Of a stretch of 64,000 bases of DNA, positions 24,852 through 34,113 are shown in pieces. This stretch comes from Rossellomorea aquimaris (GTDB lineage: Bacteria > Bacillota > Bacilli > Bacillales > Bacillaceae_B), in the NCBI RefSeq assembly GCF_020172085.1, contig NZ_JAIVAT010000006.1:1-64000 (forward strand), read 5' to 3'. Below the pieces are notes generated by a model, which was not told the origin of the DNA, ran no database searches, and saw nothing but the letters and a program-made list of their open reading frames with translations. The stretch's first letter is position 1. The number at the start of each line of letters is the position of its first letter. The translations under genes and the position numbers were made by a program.

Positions 24852-26177
24852 TTGGACATTCTATTTAATTTATTTCTAGTTGCCCTACTTATCGGACTGA
24901 CTGCGTTCTTTGTAGCATCTGAATTTGCCATCGTAAAGGTAAGGAGTACCCGCATTGATCAGTTGGTCTCAGAAGGAAATCAAACCGCCGTTGCCGCAAA
25001 GAGAGTCATTACCCATTTGGACGAATACCTTTCTGCCTGTCAGTTGGGAATCACCATCACGTCTCTTGGATTGGGGTGGCTTGGCGAACCGACCATTGAA
25101 ACACTTCTTCATCCTGTATTTGATCGAATTGAACTTAACGCGTCCATCACCAGCATCATATCATTCGCATTGGCGTTTTCTGTCATCACCTTTTTACATG
25201 TCGTAATAGGAGAATTGGCTCCAAAGACCTTCGCCATCCAAAAAGCCGAAAGAATCACATTATTATTTGCACGCCCACTGATTTGGTTTTATCGAATTGC
25301 TTATCCATTCATCTGGACTTTGAACAGTTCAGCCCGTGTGTTCACGGGGATGTTCGGTTTAAAACCCGCTTCGGAGCATGAAATTGCCCACTCTGAAGAA
25401 GAGCTCAGAATCATCCTTTCTGACAGTTACAAGAGCGGTGAAATCAACTCATCCGAATTCAAATACGTGAATAAAATATTTGAATTCGACGAGCGAATCG
25501 CGAAGGAAATCATGGTTCCCCGGACAAACATTGTAACTTTATCTGCAGAGTCCACTATTGACGAAGTCTTATCGGTCATTAAAGAAGAGCGCTACACGAG
25601 ATATCCTGTCGTGGATGGGGATAAAGACAATATTCTTGGGATCGTGAATGTGAAGGAACTCTTAACGACACTCGTAAATCATAAAAACGAACATGAAGAC
25701 GTATCTTCTTTCATCAAACCAGTCATTCGTGTCATAGAAACGATTCCCATTCAGGCTCTACTCGTCAAGTTACAAAAAGAACGTTCTCCTATGGCCATTC
25801 TCCTTGATGAATATGGCGGAACGGCCGGCCTCGTTACAGTCGAAGACATCATTGAAGAAATTGTCGGCGAAATCAGGGATGAATTTGATATCGACGAAAT
25901 CCCTGAAGTTCAAAAGGTAAAAGAAGATCACTATATTTTCGATGCCGTCATGCTCATTGAAGATGTGAATGACCTTCTTGGCATTTCAATCGAGGAAGAG
26001 GAAGTGGATACAATCGGGGGCTGGTTCCTCACTCAGAAATATGAAGTTAAGCCGGAGGATAAGATCGAGGAACAAGGCTATTGCTTCAAAGTGAAAGAAA
26101 TCGATGGGCACCATATTCAATACTTAGAAGTAACAAAAATGAATAGCATCCAAAACCAAAAGAACGTGTCGGATTGA
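24852..26177 (+). CDS. CNNM/HlyC-CorC-type transporter with CBS domains (YhdT/YrkA family)
   Basis: A 441-residue membrane protein: a DUF21 domain with about four helices (residues 1-195, containing [15 protein letters not shown] and [15 protein letters not shown]), a CBS pair (about 205-330: [34 protein letters not shown] split over that span) and a C-terminal CorC_HlyC domain. Bacillus relatives are implicated in magnesium export or ion homeostasis. The only start in frame near the expected N-terminus is TTG at 24852, with the good ribosome site 40 bases upstream behind a hairpin. Single gene with terminator. Confidence 0.88.
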   Translation: MDILFNLFLVALLIGLTAFFVASEFAIVKVRSTRIDQLVSEGNQTAVAAKRVITHLDEYLSACQLGITITSLGLGWLGEPTIETLLHPVFDRIELNASITSIISFALAFSVITFLHVVIGELAPKTFAIQKAERITLLFARPLIWFYRIAYPFIWTLNSSARVFTGMFGLKPASEHEIAHSEEELRIILSDSYKSGEINSSEFKYVNKIFEFDERIAKEIMVPRTNIVTLSAESTIDEVLSVIKEERYTRYPVVDGDKDNILGIVNVKELLTTLVNHKNEHEDVSSFIKPVIRVIETIPIQALLVKLQKERSPMAILLDEYGGTAGLVTVEDIIEEIVGEIRDEFDIDEIPEVQKVKEDHYIFDAVMLIEDVNDLLGISIEEEEVDTIGGWFLTQKYEVKPEDKIEEQGYCFKVKEIDGHHIQYLEVTKMNSIQNQKNVSD

Positions 26178-26194
26178 CGGCACGTTCTTTTTTT
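26160..26194 (+). terminator. Terminator overlapping a stop codon
   Basis: AAGAACGTG / CACGTTCTT stem, followed by TTTTT. The stop codon of the CBS-domain transporter lies in the loop. Confidence 0.85.
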
Positions 26195-26327
26195 GTTGAT
26201 TTTGAATTAGAAAACGGTGATAGATTTCCAAGAGTACGTTTTTCATAATTAAAATATGTCAGGATCGCTTATAACCACATTATTTTCTAAATGCTGAAGT
26301 AATCAATTATAGCTAAAGATACTATGC

Positions 26328-26592
26328 TCTTTTTTGGCTGATTTATGAAGAACCATGTAGCTCTGTCACCAAATACTCATTTAGAGGGTGAGGGGAACTG
26401 CGTAGACTCCTACGGAAAACGGGCGTGCCGAGACCCCGGACGCGGTTTTTGCTGAGGAGGCTCGGCCGAATGTCCGTGGAAAGCGAAGCAGTTCCCCTCA
26501 CCCTCCAGCACACAATCAATGACAGAGCATTCGCAGTTTAAAGTCTGTGTACGAAATATCCATAACCATTGCGAAAAGAGCCTAATTCTAAG
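26328..26592 (+). repeat. Nested inverted-repeat element with GC-rich core
   Basis: Fills most of the 590-base gap before the ABC permease gene. The outer nine-base inverted repeat is GCTCTGTCA (26360-26368) / TGACAGAGC (26520-26528). Inside it is a perfect 18-base inverted repeat GAGGGTGAGGGGAACTGC (26384-26401) / its complement (26488-26505). The core between them (GACTCCTACGG, GAGACCCC, GAGGAGGCTCGG, GGAAAGCGAAG) resembles the core of the element at 44121. Flanking homology with 18183-18325 extends the unit to about 26328-26592. No open frame of its own. Confidence 0.75.
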
Positions 26593-26768
26593 AATGCATG
26601 ATTGACTTTTATGTTCCATCAACATTTAAACAATCGGACATTTTCCGTTCATACTTTGGCCATATTTGATGGATAAGCTATTAAAAGAAGAAAGGAAGCA
26701 GTTCATACAGGGGTTAAATAACAAAAGAGATTCCCCATAATATTTTAAATGAATAGGAGTAGAGGAGA

Positions 26769-28178
26769 ATGAACTTTATTAAACGTGCCTTCTGGAGTGT
26801 AAAAGCACGAACGGGGAAAAGCATCTTGTTACTGATTGTACTGACTGTTATTTCCGTATTGGTACTGTCAGGAATCACAATCCAGACAGCAGCAGACCAA
26901 TCGAGTATCCTGGCCCGTGAGAAATTGGGCGGTGAAGTGACTTTGACCGTGGACAGGGAAAAACTGATGGCCCAGCAGCAAAGTCAAGCTCAAAATGGGG
27001 AAAGGCCACGATTCCAATCAGTCCCCCTCCCACTTGATTCGGCAGAGGGGCTTACCGGCTCAGACTATGTGAAAGGCTATAATTATTATTCAACCACTTC
27101 TGCCCTTGCCAAAGACTTTACTGCAGTAGGTAGCGACGATACAACCGAAACGGATGAGCAGGGCGGCTTTGGTGGCGGCGGTAGAATGATGGCCGGTGAT
27201 GTATCTGTTGAAGGGATCGTATTCTCGGATTCGACAAGCTCCTTCTTAAATGGGGATGCATCCATCGTGGAAGGGCGGCACCTGACAGAGGACGACCTGA
27301 ATAAAGAAGTAACACTCATTGAGAAGAACCTCGCTTCAGAAAATGACTTGAAAGTCGGAGACACTATCACCATTTCAAACACGGATGATACAAAATCCAC
27401 CGTTGAAATTGTGGGTATTTATGAAACCACTGCAGAAATGGATGAAAGAGCTCAAAACTTCGCCTTTTTAAATCCATCCAATCAGCTATTTGTCCCATAT
27501 ACCGTTGCTAATACATTAAAAGGAACGACTGATACAATCGATCGGGCAGTGTATTATATGAAGGATCCGGCAGATATCCCAGCCTTTATTTCAGAAGCAG
27601 AAAAAAGCTCATCCATTGATTTTGATCAATTTAAATTGGATGCAAATGACCAATTGTATCAACAAATGATGGGGCCAATTGAAAATGTAGCCTCATTCTC
27701 AAATAATGTTGTATTCCTTGTCACAATCGCGGGAGCCATTATATTAGGTCTGATTGTCATGATGACAATCAGGGAAAGGAAATATGAAATGGGTGTACTG
27801 CTTGCCATTGGTGAAAAGAAAGGGAAACTCGTCGGCCAGTTTCTGGTTGAGATATTGATTGTGGCCGTTTTGGCGATGGGGATCTCCACATTATCAGGAA
27901 ACCTGGTGGCCAATCAGATTGGTGAGCAATTGCTTCAGCAGGAAATCACTCAATCGGAACAAGCAGCGGACACCCCTGCATCATTTCGCCGTATGCCGTT
28001 TCAGCCTTCCAACGTCCAGGATGTGGGTACATTAGATGAATTGTCGATTCATACGACTGGTGAAGACCTGATGAAATTATTCGGCATAGGGATGATCGTT
28101 GTTATATTCTCGACACTGATTCCGTCCTTGACGGTATTAAGACTCAACCCTAAAGCAATCTTAACGAAGCAGGATTAA
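26769..28178 (+). CDS. MacB/FtsX-type ABC transporter permease
   Basis: A 469-residue exporter subunit: one N-terminal helix (residues 18-40), a large extracytoplasmic domain (about 41-325, with a Gly-rich loop GGFGGGGRMM), and three C-terminal helices containing the FtsX domain (MGVLLAIGEKKGKLVGQFLVE). The pattern matches Vex-like/MacB permeases that export peptides or take part in antimicrobial resistance and cell-envelope stress. Start ATG follows AGAGGAGA. It is followed 11 bases later by its ATPase gene. Substrate unknown. Confidence 0.88.
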   Translation: MNFIKRAFWSVKARTGKSILLLIVLTVISVLVLSGITIQTAADQSSILAREKLGGEVTLTVDREKLMAQQQSQAQNGERPRFQSVPLPLDSAEGLTGSDYVKGYNYYSTTSALAKDFTAVGSDDTTETDEQGGFGGGGRMMAGDVSVEGIVFSDSTSSFLNGDASIVEGRHLTEDDLNKEVTLIEKNLASENDLKVGDTITISNTDDTKSTVEIVGIYETTAEMDERAQNFAFLNPSNQLFVPYTVANTLKGTTDTIDRAVYYMKDPADIPAFISEAEKSSSIDFDQFKLDANDQLYQQMMGPIENVASFSNNVVFLVTIAGAIILGLIVMMTIRERKYEMGVLLAIGEKKGKLVGQFLVEILIVAVLAMGISTLSGNLVANQIGEQLLQQEITQSEQAADTPASFRRMPFQPSNVQDVGTLDELSIHTTGEDLMKLFGIGMIVVIFSTLIPSLTVLRLNPKAILTKQD

Positions 28179-28189
28179 GGAGGCTCACG

Positions 28190-28888
28190 ATGAGTACAAT
28201 ATTACGTTTCGAAAATGTCAGTTACAGTTATAAGCACGAATCTAAACAACAACATATCTTAAAGAACGTGACCGCTGAATTTAAACGTGGGACCTTCTAT
28301 ACATGTGTCGGTCCATCGGGATCTGGAAAGACAACATTCCTATCACTTGCGAGTGCTCTGGATTCCCCCACTGAGGGACAGGTCCTCTTCGAAGGAAAAA
28401 ACATACGTAAAATCGGTTTATCCACATTTCGCAATAAGCATGTTTCGATCGTCTTTCAATCCTATAATCTCCTGCCTTATATGACGGCATTACAAAATGT
28501 CTTAACCGCGATGGAGATTACTGGAACACAAGTCAAAAATAAAAAAGAATTTGCCTTGGAAATGCTTCAAAAGGTAGGGATCTCCGAGGAACAATCCCGT
28601 CAAAAAGTATTGACGCTCAGTGGAGGACAACAGCAAAGGGTATCCATCGCCAGAGCTCTTTCCTGTCAGTCAGAGCTCATTCTGGCAGATGAACCAACCG
28701 GTAACTTAGATGAGGATACCGCTCGTGGCATTGTCGACCTGTTCAGAAATCTTGCTCACAATGAAAACAAATGTGTCATCGTCGTCACCCATGACCAGGG
28801 ACTGGCTCAAGCCTCGGACACAGTCATTTCCCTTTCAAAGGGGGGGCTCTCCTTTAAAGATCTGAGGGTAAAGGAAAAAACCATTTAA
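28190..28888 (+). CDS. ABC transporter ATPase (MacB/LolD type)
   Basis: A 232-residue nucleotide-binding subunit: Walker A GPSGSGKTT, Q-loop VFQSYNLLPYMTALQNVL, signature LSGGQQQRV, Walker B LILADEPTGNLD and switch VVTHDQG. The ADEPTGNLD form is characteristic of the MacB/LolD exporters that pair with FtsX-type permeases. Start ATG follows AAGGAGG. Second and last gene of the two-gene exporter operon, followed by a terminator. Confidence 0.92.
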   Translation: MSTILRFENVSYSYKHESKQQHILKNVTAEFKRGTFYTCVGPSGSGKTTFLSLASALDSPTEGQVLFEGKNIRKIGLSTFRNKHVSIVFQSYNLLPYMTALQNVLTAMEITGTQVKNKKEFALEMLQKVGISEEQSRQKVLTLSGGQQQRVSIARALSCQSELILADEPTGNLDEDTARGIVDLFRNLAHNENKCVIVVTHDQGLAQASDTVISLSKGGLSFKDLRVKEKTI

Positions 28889-28976
28889 TTTTCATTAACG
28901 CAGCAATATCTTCCCTTAACGGATTCTCTTTTCGAGATCAAAAAATGTGGATAATCGCATTTTGATCAGCAATGTC

Positions 28977-29012
28977 AAAAGCACTGCAAATCGCAGTGCT
29001 TTTACTATTTTT
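28977..29012 (+). terminator. Terminator
   Basis: Perfect stem AAAAGCACTGC / GCAGTGCTTTT with a five-base loop followed by ACTATTTTT. It lies about 90 bases after the ABC exporter operon. Confidence 0.85.
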
Positions 29013-29115
29013 CTATTGAATGGCATTAGGAAAAGCTTTATTCAGCCATGCCACCCTAACGTTCATTCAATGGAGAAATATTAATAATTACTTACTATCA
29101 TCATTAAAGTATCCA

Positions 29116-29994
29116 TCAAATGTTTTTGTTAGAGGTAAGCAATTCGTCTAATTTCCTATTCAATTCTTTTGTCGTCCCTGTAACGGGTAATCTTGTTTCG
29201 GGAGATTTTATCAAGCCTTTTTTATATAGAACGTACTTTAACGGTGCTGGATTTGTTTCTTTAAATAACATAGATGTAATCGGATATAATTTTCTCCACA
29301 CTTTCAATGCATCACTATGATTATTTTCTTGTACTTTATTAAAAACATCCAAGAAGTCTCTTGTGGCTAAATGAGAAGAGGCTAAAATCCCACCTGCACC
29401 ACCTAAAAGTAAGTGGTGGTAATAAGAAGCATCTTCTCCTGTTAGATTAGAAAACCCTTCGATGGGATTCATAAGTAATTCTAGAGATTGTTTCAAGTTT
29501 CCACCTGAATCTTTTATTCCTATTATATTCTTGCATTTCGCTAATTCTTTTACAGTTTCATTCTCAATGTTCCGTCCTGTCCTATAAGGTACATTATAGA
29601 TCATTATTTTTAAATTCGTTGCTTCTGAGATTTGTAAAAAATGATTGTAAATGCCATCTTGGCTTGGCAGATTGTAATAGGGTGAAACAGACAATATGCC
29701 ATCTACTTTATATGCTTCAACTACTTTTAATTGTTTAATGACCTTTTTTGTGTAATTTCCCCCAACACCGACGAAAACAGGAATCCGTCCGTTAACCACT
29801 TCTAATGTTTTATCAAGAATTATTTCAAATTCATCTTCCTCAATCGCAGGACTTTCACCTGTTGTTGCTAATGGAATTAACCCTGAAATCCCTTGGTTTA
29901 CATAGTGTTCAACTAATTTTGAATATGATAAAATATCGATCCTTCCATTGTGGAAAGGGGTTATAATCGGTAGCCAGACACCTTCAATTTTCAA
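29116..29994 (-). CDS. DapA-family aldolase (dihydrodipicolinate synthase-like)
   Basis: A 292-residue class I aldolase. Motifs: GLIPLATTGESPAIEEDEF (pyruvate-binding TTGE), MIYNVPYRTG (catalytic Tyr) and NIIGIKDSGGN (Schiff-base Lys). These fit 4-hydroxy-tetrahydrodipicolinate synthase or a related KDG/NAL-type lyase. The TTG start at 29994 follows GGGAGAG. It is visibly more AT-rich than its neighbours (many AAT, ATA and TTA codons) and is isolated, divergent from the hydroxybutyrate operon. A second, horizontally gained DapA-like enzyme is likely; true dapA is normally in an asd/dapG operon, absent here. Confidence 0.83.
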   Translation of the reverse strand: MKIEGVWLPIITPFHNGRIDILSYSKLVEHYVNQGISGLIPLATTGESPAIEEDEFEIILDKTLEVVNGRIPVFVGVGGNYTKKVIKQLKVVEAYKVDGILSVSPYYNLPSQDGIYNHFLQISEATNLKIMIYNVPYRTGRNIENETVKELAKCKNIIGIKDSGGNLKQSLELLMNPIEGFSNLTGEDASYYHHLLLGGAGGILASSHLATRDFLDVFNKVQENNHSDALKVWRKLYPITSMLFKETNPAPLKYVLYKKGLIKSPETRLPVTGTTKELNRKLDELLTSNKNI

Positions 29995-30181
29995 TACAAG
30001 CTCTCCCTTATATTGTTTTAATTATGTGGATTTTTCAATTAAATATATTCGTTTTATGCTCAGAATATCCTATAAAAAAATAGTGAATTCTTCAAAATAA
30101 GAAGTGCTTTCCCCCTTATCCTAAAGAATAAAACCTTTCATTCTTGGAAAAATAACTGCAAACAGTTATGAGAGGTGAATT

Positions 30182-31468
30182 ATGACTAGCATCATCATTG
30201 GATTAATACTATTAATGGTCTTAGCGTATCTAGGCTGGTCGATCATCTGGATAGCTCCGTTAGTAGCAGGTTTAGTAGCGCTGATGAGCGGGCTTGACCT
30301 GCTGCCTGCCTACACGGACACCTATATGACCGGATTTGTGAACTTCGCGAAGGAATGGTTCCCTGTCTTCCTTTTCGGAGCCATCTTCGGAAAGTTGATG
30401 GAAGATGTTGGAGCTGCTCAATCCGTCGCATATAAAATCACCAACATCATCGGCAAAGACAGAGCCATCCTTGGTGTGCTGATTGCAGCTGCTGTATTGA
30501 CTTATGGCGGTGTAAGCTTGTTCGTTGTAGTATTCGCGATTTATCCATTGGCAATCGCCATGTTCAGGGAAGCGGACATCACTCGAAAGCTTCTGCCTCC
30601 TACCTTTGTATTAGGGGCATTTACCTTTACGATGACAGCCATCCCGGGGACACCTCAGATCCAGAATCTGATCCCAATCGAGTATTTCAAAACTTCTCCT
30701 ACCGCTGCTCCCATTATCGGGACAGTAGGTGGATTAATCATGGCGGTCGGTGGGTACTTCTATTTAAGATGGCGTCAAAAGCAATTCACAAGTAAGGGAG
30801 ATGCTTTCACTGAGCCAAAGGGCGGAAATGACGTGAAGGAAATTAAAGAATCGGAGCTTCCGAACTTCTATCTATCATTTCTTCCACTCGTCATCGTCGT
30901 CGTTACACTGAATGTGTTTAAATGGAACATCCTGACCTCCCTTCTTGTAGGGATCCTTTCCATCTTGATCATTAATTTCAAGCATTATAAAAAGTTCATA
31001 CCTGCAGTCAATGGCGGAGCAAAAGGCTCGGTTATGGCCGTGATCAATACAAGTGCAGCCGTTGGTTTCGGAGCTGTCGTAACGGCTGCGCCAGGTTTCA
31101 AGACATTGACGAAACTGATACTCGGCATTAAAGGGAATCCGGTGATCTCAGAAGCGATTGCCGTTCAGACATTAGCCGCTATTACAGGATCTGCATCAGG
31201 GGGGATGGGAATCGCATTGGAAGCATTGGGTGATAAATATTACGAGTTGTCCCAAACAAGCGGAATCAGTGCCGAAGCATTTCACAGAATCGCTTCCATC
31301 TCATCCGGAGCGTCAATCCTGCCTCATAATGGGGCCCTTTTGACCTTATTTGCCGTAACAGGATTAACGCACAAAGATTCATACCTGGACGTAGCAGTTG
31401 TCGGACTGATCATTCCGACCATTGCCGAGGTTGTTTCAATCATTCTAGCCAATATGGGAATTTATTAA
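30182..31468 (+). CDS. GntP-family permease, probable 3-hydroxybutyrate transporter (YxjC-like)
   Basis: A 428-residue transporter with about 12 helices. The helix with AYLGWSIIWIAPLVAGLVAL and the motifs FGAIFGKLMEDVGAAQSVA and ITGSASGGMGIALEAL mark the GntP family. It is followed 18 bases later by a 3-hydroxybutyrate dehydrogenase gene, the same pairing as yxjC-yxjF in B. subtilis, so uptake of 3-hydroxybutyrate is likely. Start ATG follows GAGAGGTG. A 16-base palindrome TAACTGCAAACAGTTA (30153-30168) lies just before the ribosome site and may be an operator. Confidence 0.85.
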   Translation: MTSIIIGLILLMVLAYLGWSIIWIAPLVAGLVALMSGLDLLPAYTDTYMTGFVNFAKEWFPVFLFGAIFGKLMEDVGAAQSVAYKITNIIGKDRAILGVLIAAAVLTYGGVSLFVVVFAIYPLAIAMFREADITRKLLPPTFVLGAFTFTMTAIPGTPQIQNLIPIEYFKTSPTAAPIIGTVGGLIMAVGGYFYLRWRQKQFTSKGDAFTEPKGGNDVKEIKESELPNFYLSFLPLVIVVVTLNVFKWNILTSLLVGILSILIINFKHYKKFIPAVNGGAKGSVMAVINTSAAVGFGAVVTAAPGFKTLTKLILGIKGNPVISEAIAVQTLAAITGSASGGMGIALEALGDKYYELSQTSGISAEAFHRIASISSGASILPHNGALLTLFAVTGLTHKDSYLDVAVVGLIIPTIAEVVSIILANMGIY

Positions 31469-31486
31469 TTAGAGGAGGAATTGAAA

Positions 31487-32263
31487 ATGGTCAATGATAA
31501 AGTAGTATTCATCACAGGTGCTGCACGAGGGATCGGATTCGAAATCGGAGAGCATTTCGCTCAGAATGGGGCAAAGGTCGTTTTATCCGATATCAACCAG
31601 GAAGGTCTGGATGAAGCTGTTGATGAACTGAAAGGCAGAGGGTTCGATTGCCTGGGTATCAAATGTGATGTAACAAGTGAAGATGAAGTGAAGGCGGGAA
31701 TTGATAAGACTGTAGAACATTATGGCAGAATCGATGTCCTGATCAATAACGCAGGGCTGCAACATGTCGCTCCCATTGAAGATTTCCCCATTGAAAAGTT
31801 CGAGCTCTTAATCAAAATCATGCTGACGGCTCCATTCATTGCGACTAAATTTGCTTTTCCGCATATGAAAAAGCAAAAATTCGGTAGAATCATTAATATG
31901 GCTTCCATCAACGGTTTAATCGGGTTTGCAGGAAAAGCTGCTTACAATAGTGCAAAGCACGGTGTAATCGGCTTGACAAAAGTATCGGCTCTTGAGGGTG
32001 CCGAACATGGTATTACGGTAAATGCCATGTGTCCTGGATACGTAGATACGCCACTTGTCCGCAACCAACTGAAGGATATTTCGACGACCCGCGGTGTAGA
32101 GTTGGAAAAAGTATTAGAGGACGTCATTTATCCCCTCGTTCCACAAAAGCGTTTATTATCTGTTGAGGAAATTGCTGATTACACCATTTTCCTTTCAAGC
32201 GACAAAGCGAAAGGTGTAACAGGTCAAGCAGTTGTTTTGGATGGCGGATATACTGCCCAATAA
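31487..32263 (+). CDS. 3-Hydroxybutyrate dehydrogenase, SDR family
   Basis: A 258-residue short-chain dehydrogenase: NAD-binding TGAARGIG near the N-terminus, NNAG, the catalytic Ser (NMASINGLIG), YNSAK (Tyr and Lys) and a C-terminal VVLDGGYTAQ end typical of (R)-3-hydroxybutyrate dehydrogenases. It oxidises 3-hydroxybutyrate to acetoacetate. The start is ATG at 31487, eight bases after GAGGAGG; a TTG six bases upstream is also open. Second gene of a two-gene operon with the GntP permease; the CoA-transferase genes that follow in B. subtilis are absent here. Confidence 0.9.
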   Translation: MVNDKVVFITGAARGIGFEIGEHFAQNGAKVVLSDINQEGLDEAVDELKGRGFDCLGIKCDVTSEDEVKAGIDKTVEHYGRIDVLINNAGLQHVAPIEDFPIEKFELLIKIMLTAPFIATKFAFPHMKKQKFGRIINMASINGLIGFAGKAAYNSAKHGVIGLTKVSALEGAEHGITVNAMCPGYVDTPLVRNQLKDISTTRGVELEKVLEDVIYPLVPQKRLLSVEEIADYTIFLSSDKAKGVTGQAVVLDGGYTAQ

Positions 32264-32267
32264 AAAT

Positions 32268-32305
32268 AAAAAAAATCGGATCAGGATCCTGATCCGATTT
32301 TTTTA
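32268..32305. terminator. Bidirectional terminator
   Basis: A perfect palindrome centred at 32286/32287 with arms AAAATCGGATCAGGA and its complement, flanked by A and T runs, between convergent genes. Confidence 0.9.
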
Positions 32306-33910
32306 TTTCATATGTTCAGGGAATACATTGAGGTCCACTCCCCACACAATCGGCATGAAAAAGTAGATCAAAAGAGTGATGAACACAATACTTATGAGAT
32401 TTAACCAAAGCCCCGCTTTGACCATGTCCCCCATCTTGATATAACCTGAACCAAATACAACAGCGTTTGGAGGCGTGGCAACGGGCAGCATGAAGGCACA
32501 GGACGCTGCAAGACCCGCGGCTACCATCATACTGTAAGGGTGAACGTTTAAAGCGGCTGCCAAGGCTGCCATGATTGGAAACATCATGGTGGCTGTGGCC
32601 GTATTGGACGTGATTTCCGTCAAGAAAATAACAAATGCCGTCACCGCTACAAGAATAATGATAAAGGAAATTCCCTCGAGAACCGTCAATTGCTTTCCAA
32701 TCCATTCAGCCAGTCCAGTTTCTTTGAATCCCTTGGCAATGGCAAGGCCACCACCGAATAGAAGCAGGATGCCCCACGGAAGCTTCTTTGCATCTTCCCA
32801 ATGAATCAGGCGGGACTGCTTTCGTCCAGGCAGCAGAAATAAAGTGAGCGCCCCCGTTATGGCGATAATCGTGTCGTCAAGGGAAGGAATCCATTGATTC
32901 AAGAGAAACGACCTTGTAATCCAACATATAGCAGTGGTTACAAAGACGGTCAGAACAAGCTTTTCTTCAAACGAAACGCTGCCGAGGGAGCGGTTTTCCT
33001 TCTCAACAATCTCCCTTCCTCCCGGCAACTCTTTTATTTTCAATGGAAATGCCACTTTAATGAGATACCACCATGTTACCATGAGAAGAATGGCTGCAAG
33101 TGGCACTCCGAACAGCATCCATTTAGCAAAGGAAAAGTCGATACCATATAGCTGTTTTAATACCGCAGCAAATATCGTGTTGGGTGGTGTCCCGATTAAT
33201 GTCCCCAGCCCTCCTATCGATGCACTATAGGCTATACCCAGCATGATGACTTTACTGAAATGCCCTGTCCTCTTTGCTCCTTCCTGCTTTAAACTTTCAT
33301 TCACCTGATAAATCACAGCAGTTCCAATTGGGAGCATCATCATGGCCGTTGCCGTGTTGGAAATCCACATAGAAAGGAATCCAGTAGCCAGCATAAACCC
33401 AAGGACGATCCTTTCAGTGCTTGTCCCGATCAATAAAATGATGTTCATGGCGATCCGCTTATGTAAATTCCACTTTTCCATGGCAATCGCAATGATGAAT
33501 CCACCCATAAACAAAAAGATCGTCCCATCCCCATACGCGGACGTCACTTCCCCTCCCTTGAGTGCACCCGTAACAGGGAACAGAATGATCGGTAATAGGG
33601 ACGTGGCCGGTATCGGGATCGCCTCCGTAATCCACCAGACTGCAATCCACACAGTTCCAGCAAGAACGGCAACCGCTTCTTTGGAAAGTCCTTCAGGAGA
33701 AAAAAAGAAGAAGATGAACAAAAATAATAAAGGACCTAAAAGAAATCCGATTTTTTTCCTTGGATCTGCTCCAGGTTCCGGCGTCCGATCTGCTTTCACC
33801 CCTCCTGAGACGTGGGTTGGCGTACTTCCTGTAGTGAAGAATTGGAAGGTATCCATCACATCCCGATGCCATCCCCAAAGCGTACCCCAAGCATGTTTCA
33901 CCATTTGCAT
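32303..33910 (-). CDS. sdcS: DASS-family sodium:dicarboxylate symporter
   Basis: A 535-residue symporter with about 12 helices. Both substrate-site repeats are present: SNTATAMMMLP in the first half and SNTATATMMFP in the second, as in SdcS/VcINDY, together with WWITEAIPIPATSLLP and TPPNAVVFGSGYI. It imports succinate, malate or fumarate with sodium. An N-terminal cytoplasmic extension of about 50 residues precedes the first helix. Start ATG follows AAGGGGGA by eight bases. Monocistronic. Confidence 0.92.
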   Translation of the reverse strand: MQMVKHAWGTLWGWHRDVMDTFQFFTTGSTPTHVSGGVKADRTPEPGADPRKKIGFLLGPLLFLFIFFFFSPEGLSKEAVAVLAGTVWIAVWWITEAIPIPATSLLPIILFPVTGALKGGEVTSAYGDGTIFLFMGGFIIAIAMEKWNLHKRIAMNIILLIGTSTERIVLGFMLATGFLSMWISNTATAMMMLPIGTAVIYQVNESLKQEGAKRTGHFSKVIMLGIAYSASIGGLGTLIGTPPNTIFAAVLKQLYGIDFSFAKWMLFGVPLAAILLMVTWWYLIKVAFPLKIKELPGGREIVEKENRSLGSVSFEEKLVLTVFVTTAICWITRSFLLNQWIPSLDDTIIAITGALTLFLLPGRKQSRLIHWEDAKKLPWGILLLFGGGLAIAKGFKETGLAEWIGKQLTVLEGISFIIILVAVTAFVIFLTEITSNTATATMMFPIMAALAAALNVHPYSMMVAAGLAASCAFMLPVATPPNAVVFGSGYIKMGDMVKAGLWLNLISIVFITLLIYFFMPIVWGVDLNVFPEHMK

Positions 33911-34113
33911 CCACTCATTCCCCCTTTACTTTTATTATTGGTCCATACCCTTTCATGAAAGCGTAATAAACAAAAACTCACCAAATTTGTCTTGTATTCT
34001 TTTCTTCTCTCCCCATTTCAAAAGGCTGCCTGAAAAATGGACCATTTTTTCATAAAATGTTTTGTTGTAAAATAATGTTAGATAGATACGACGATTCTAT
34101 AAAAGGAGAAACG

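Noticed and set aside
26410-26625. 71-codon minus-strand frame.
   Set aside because: It translates the inverted-repeat element; no ribosome site.
30144-30161. TTGGAAAAATAACTGCA before the GntP permease as a sigma-54 promoter (GG and GC ten bases apart).
   Set aside because: Both boxes deviate from consensus and the transcript would start only about 11 bases before the ATG, at the ribosome site itself.
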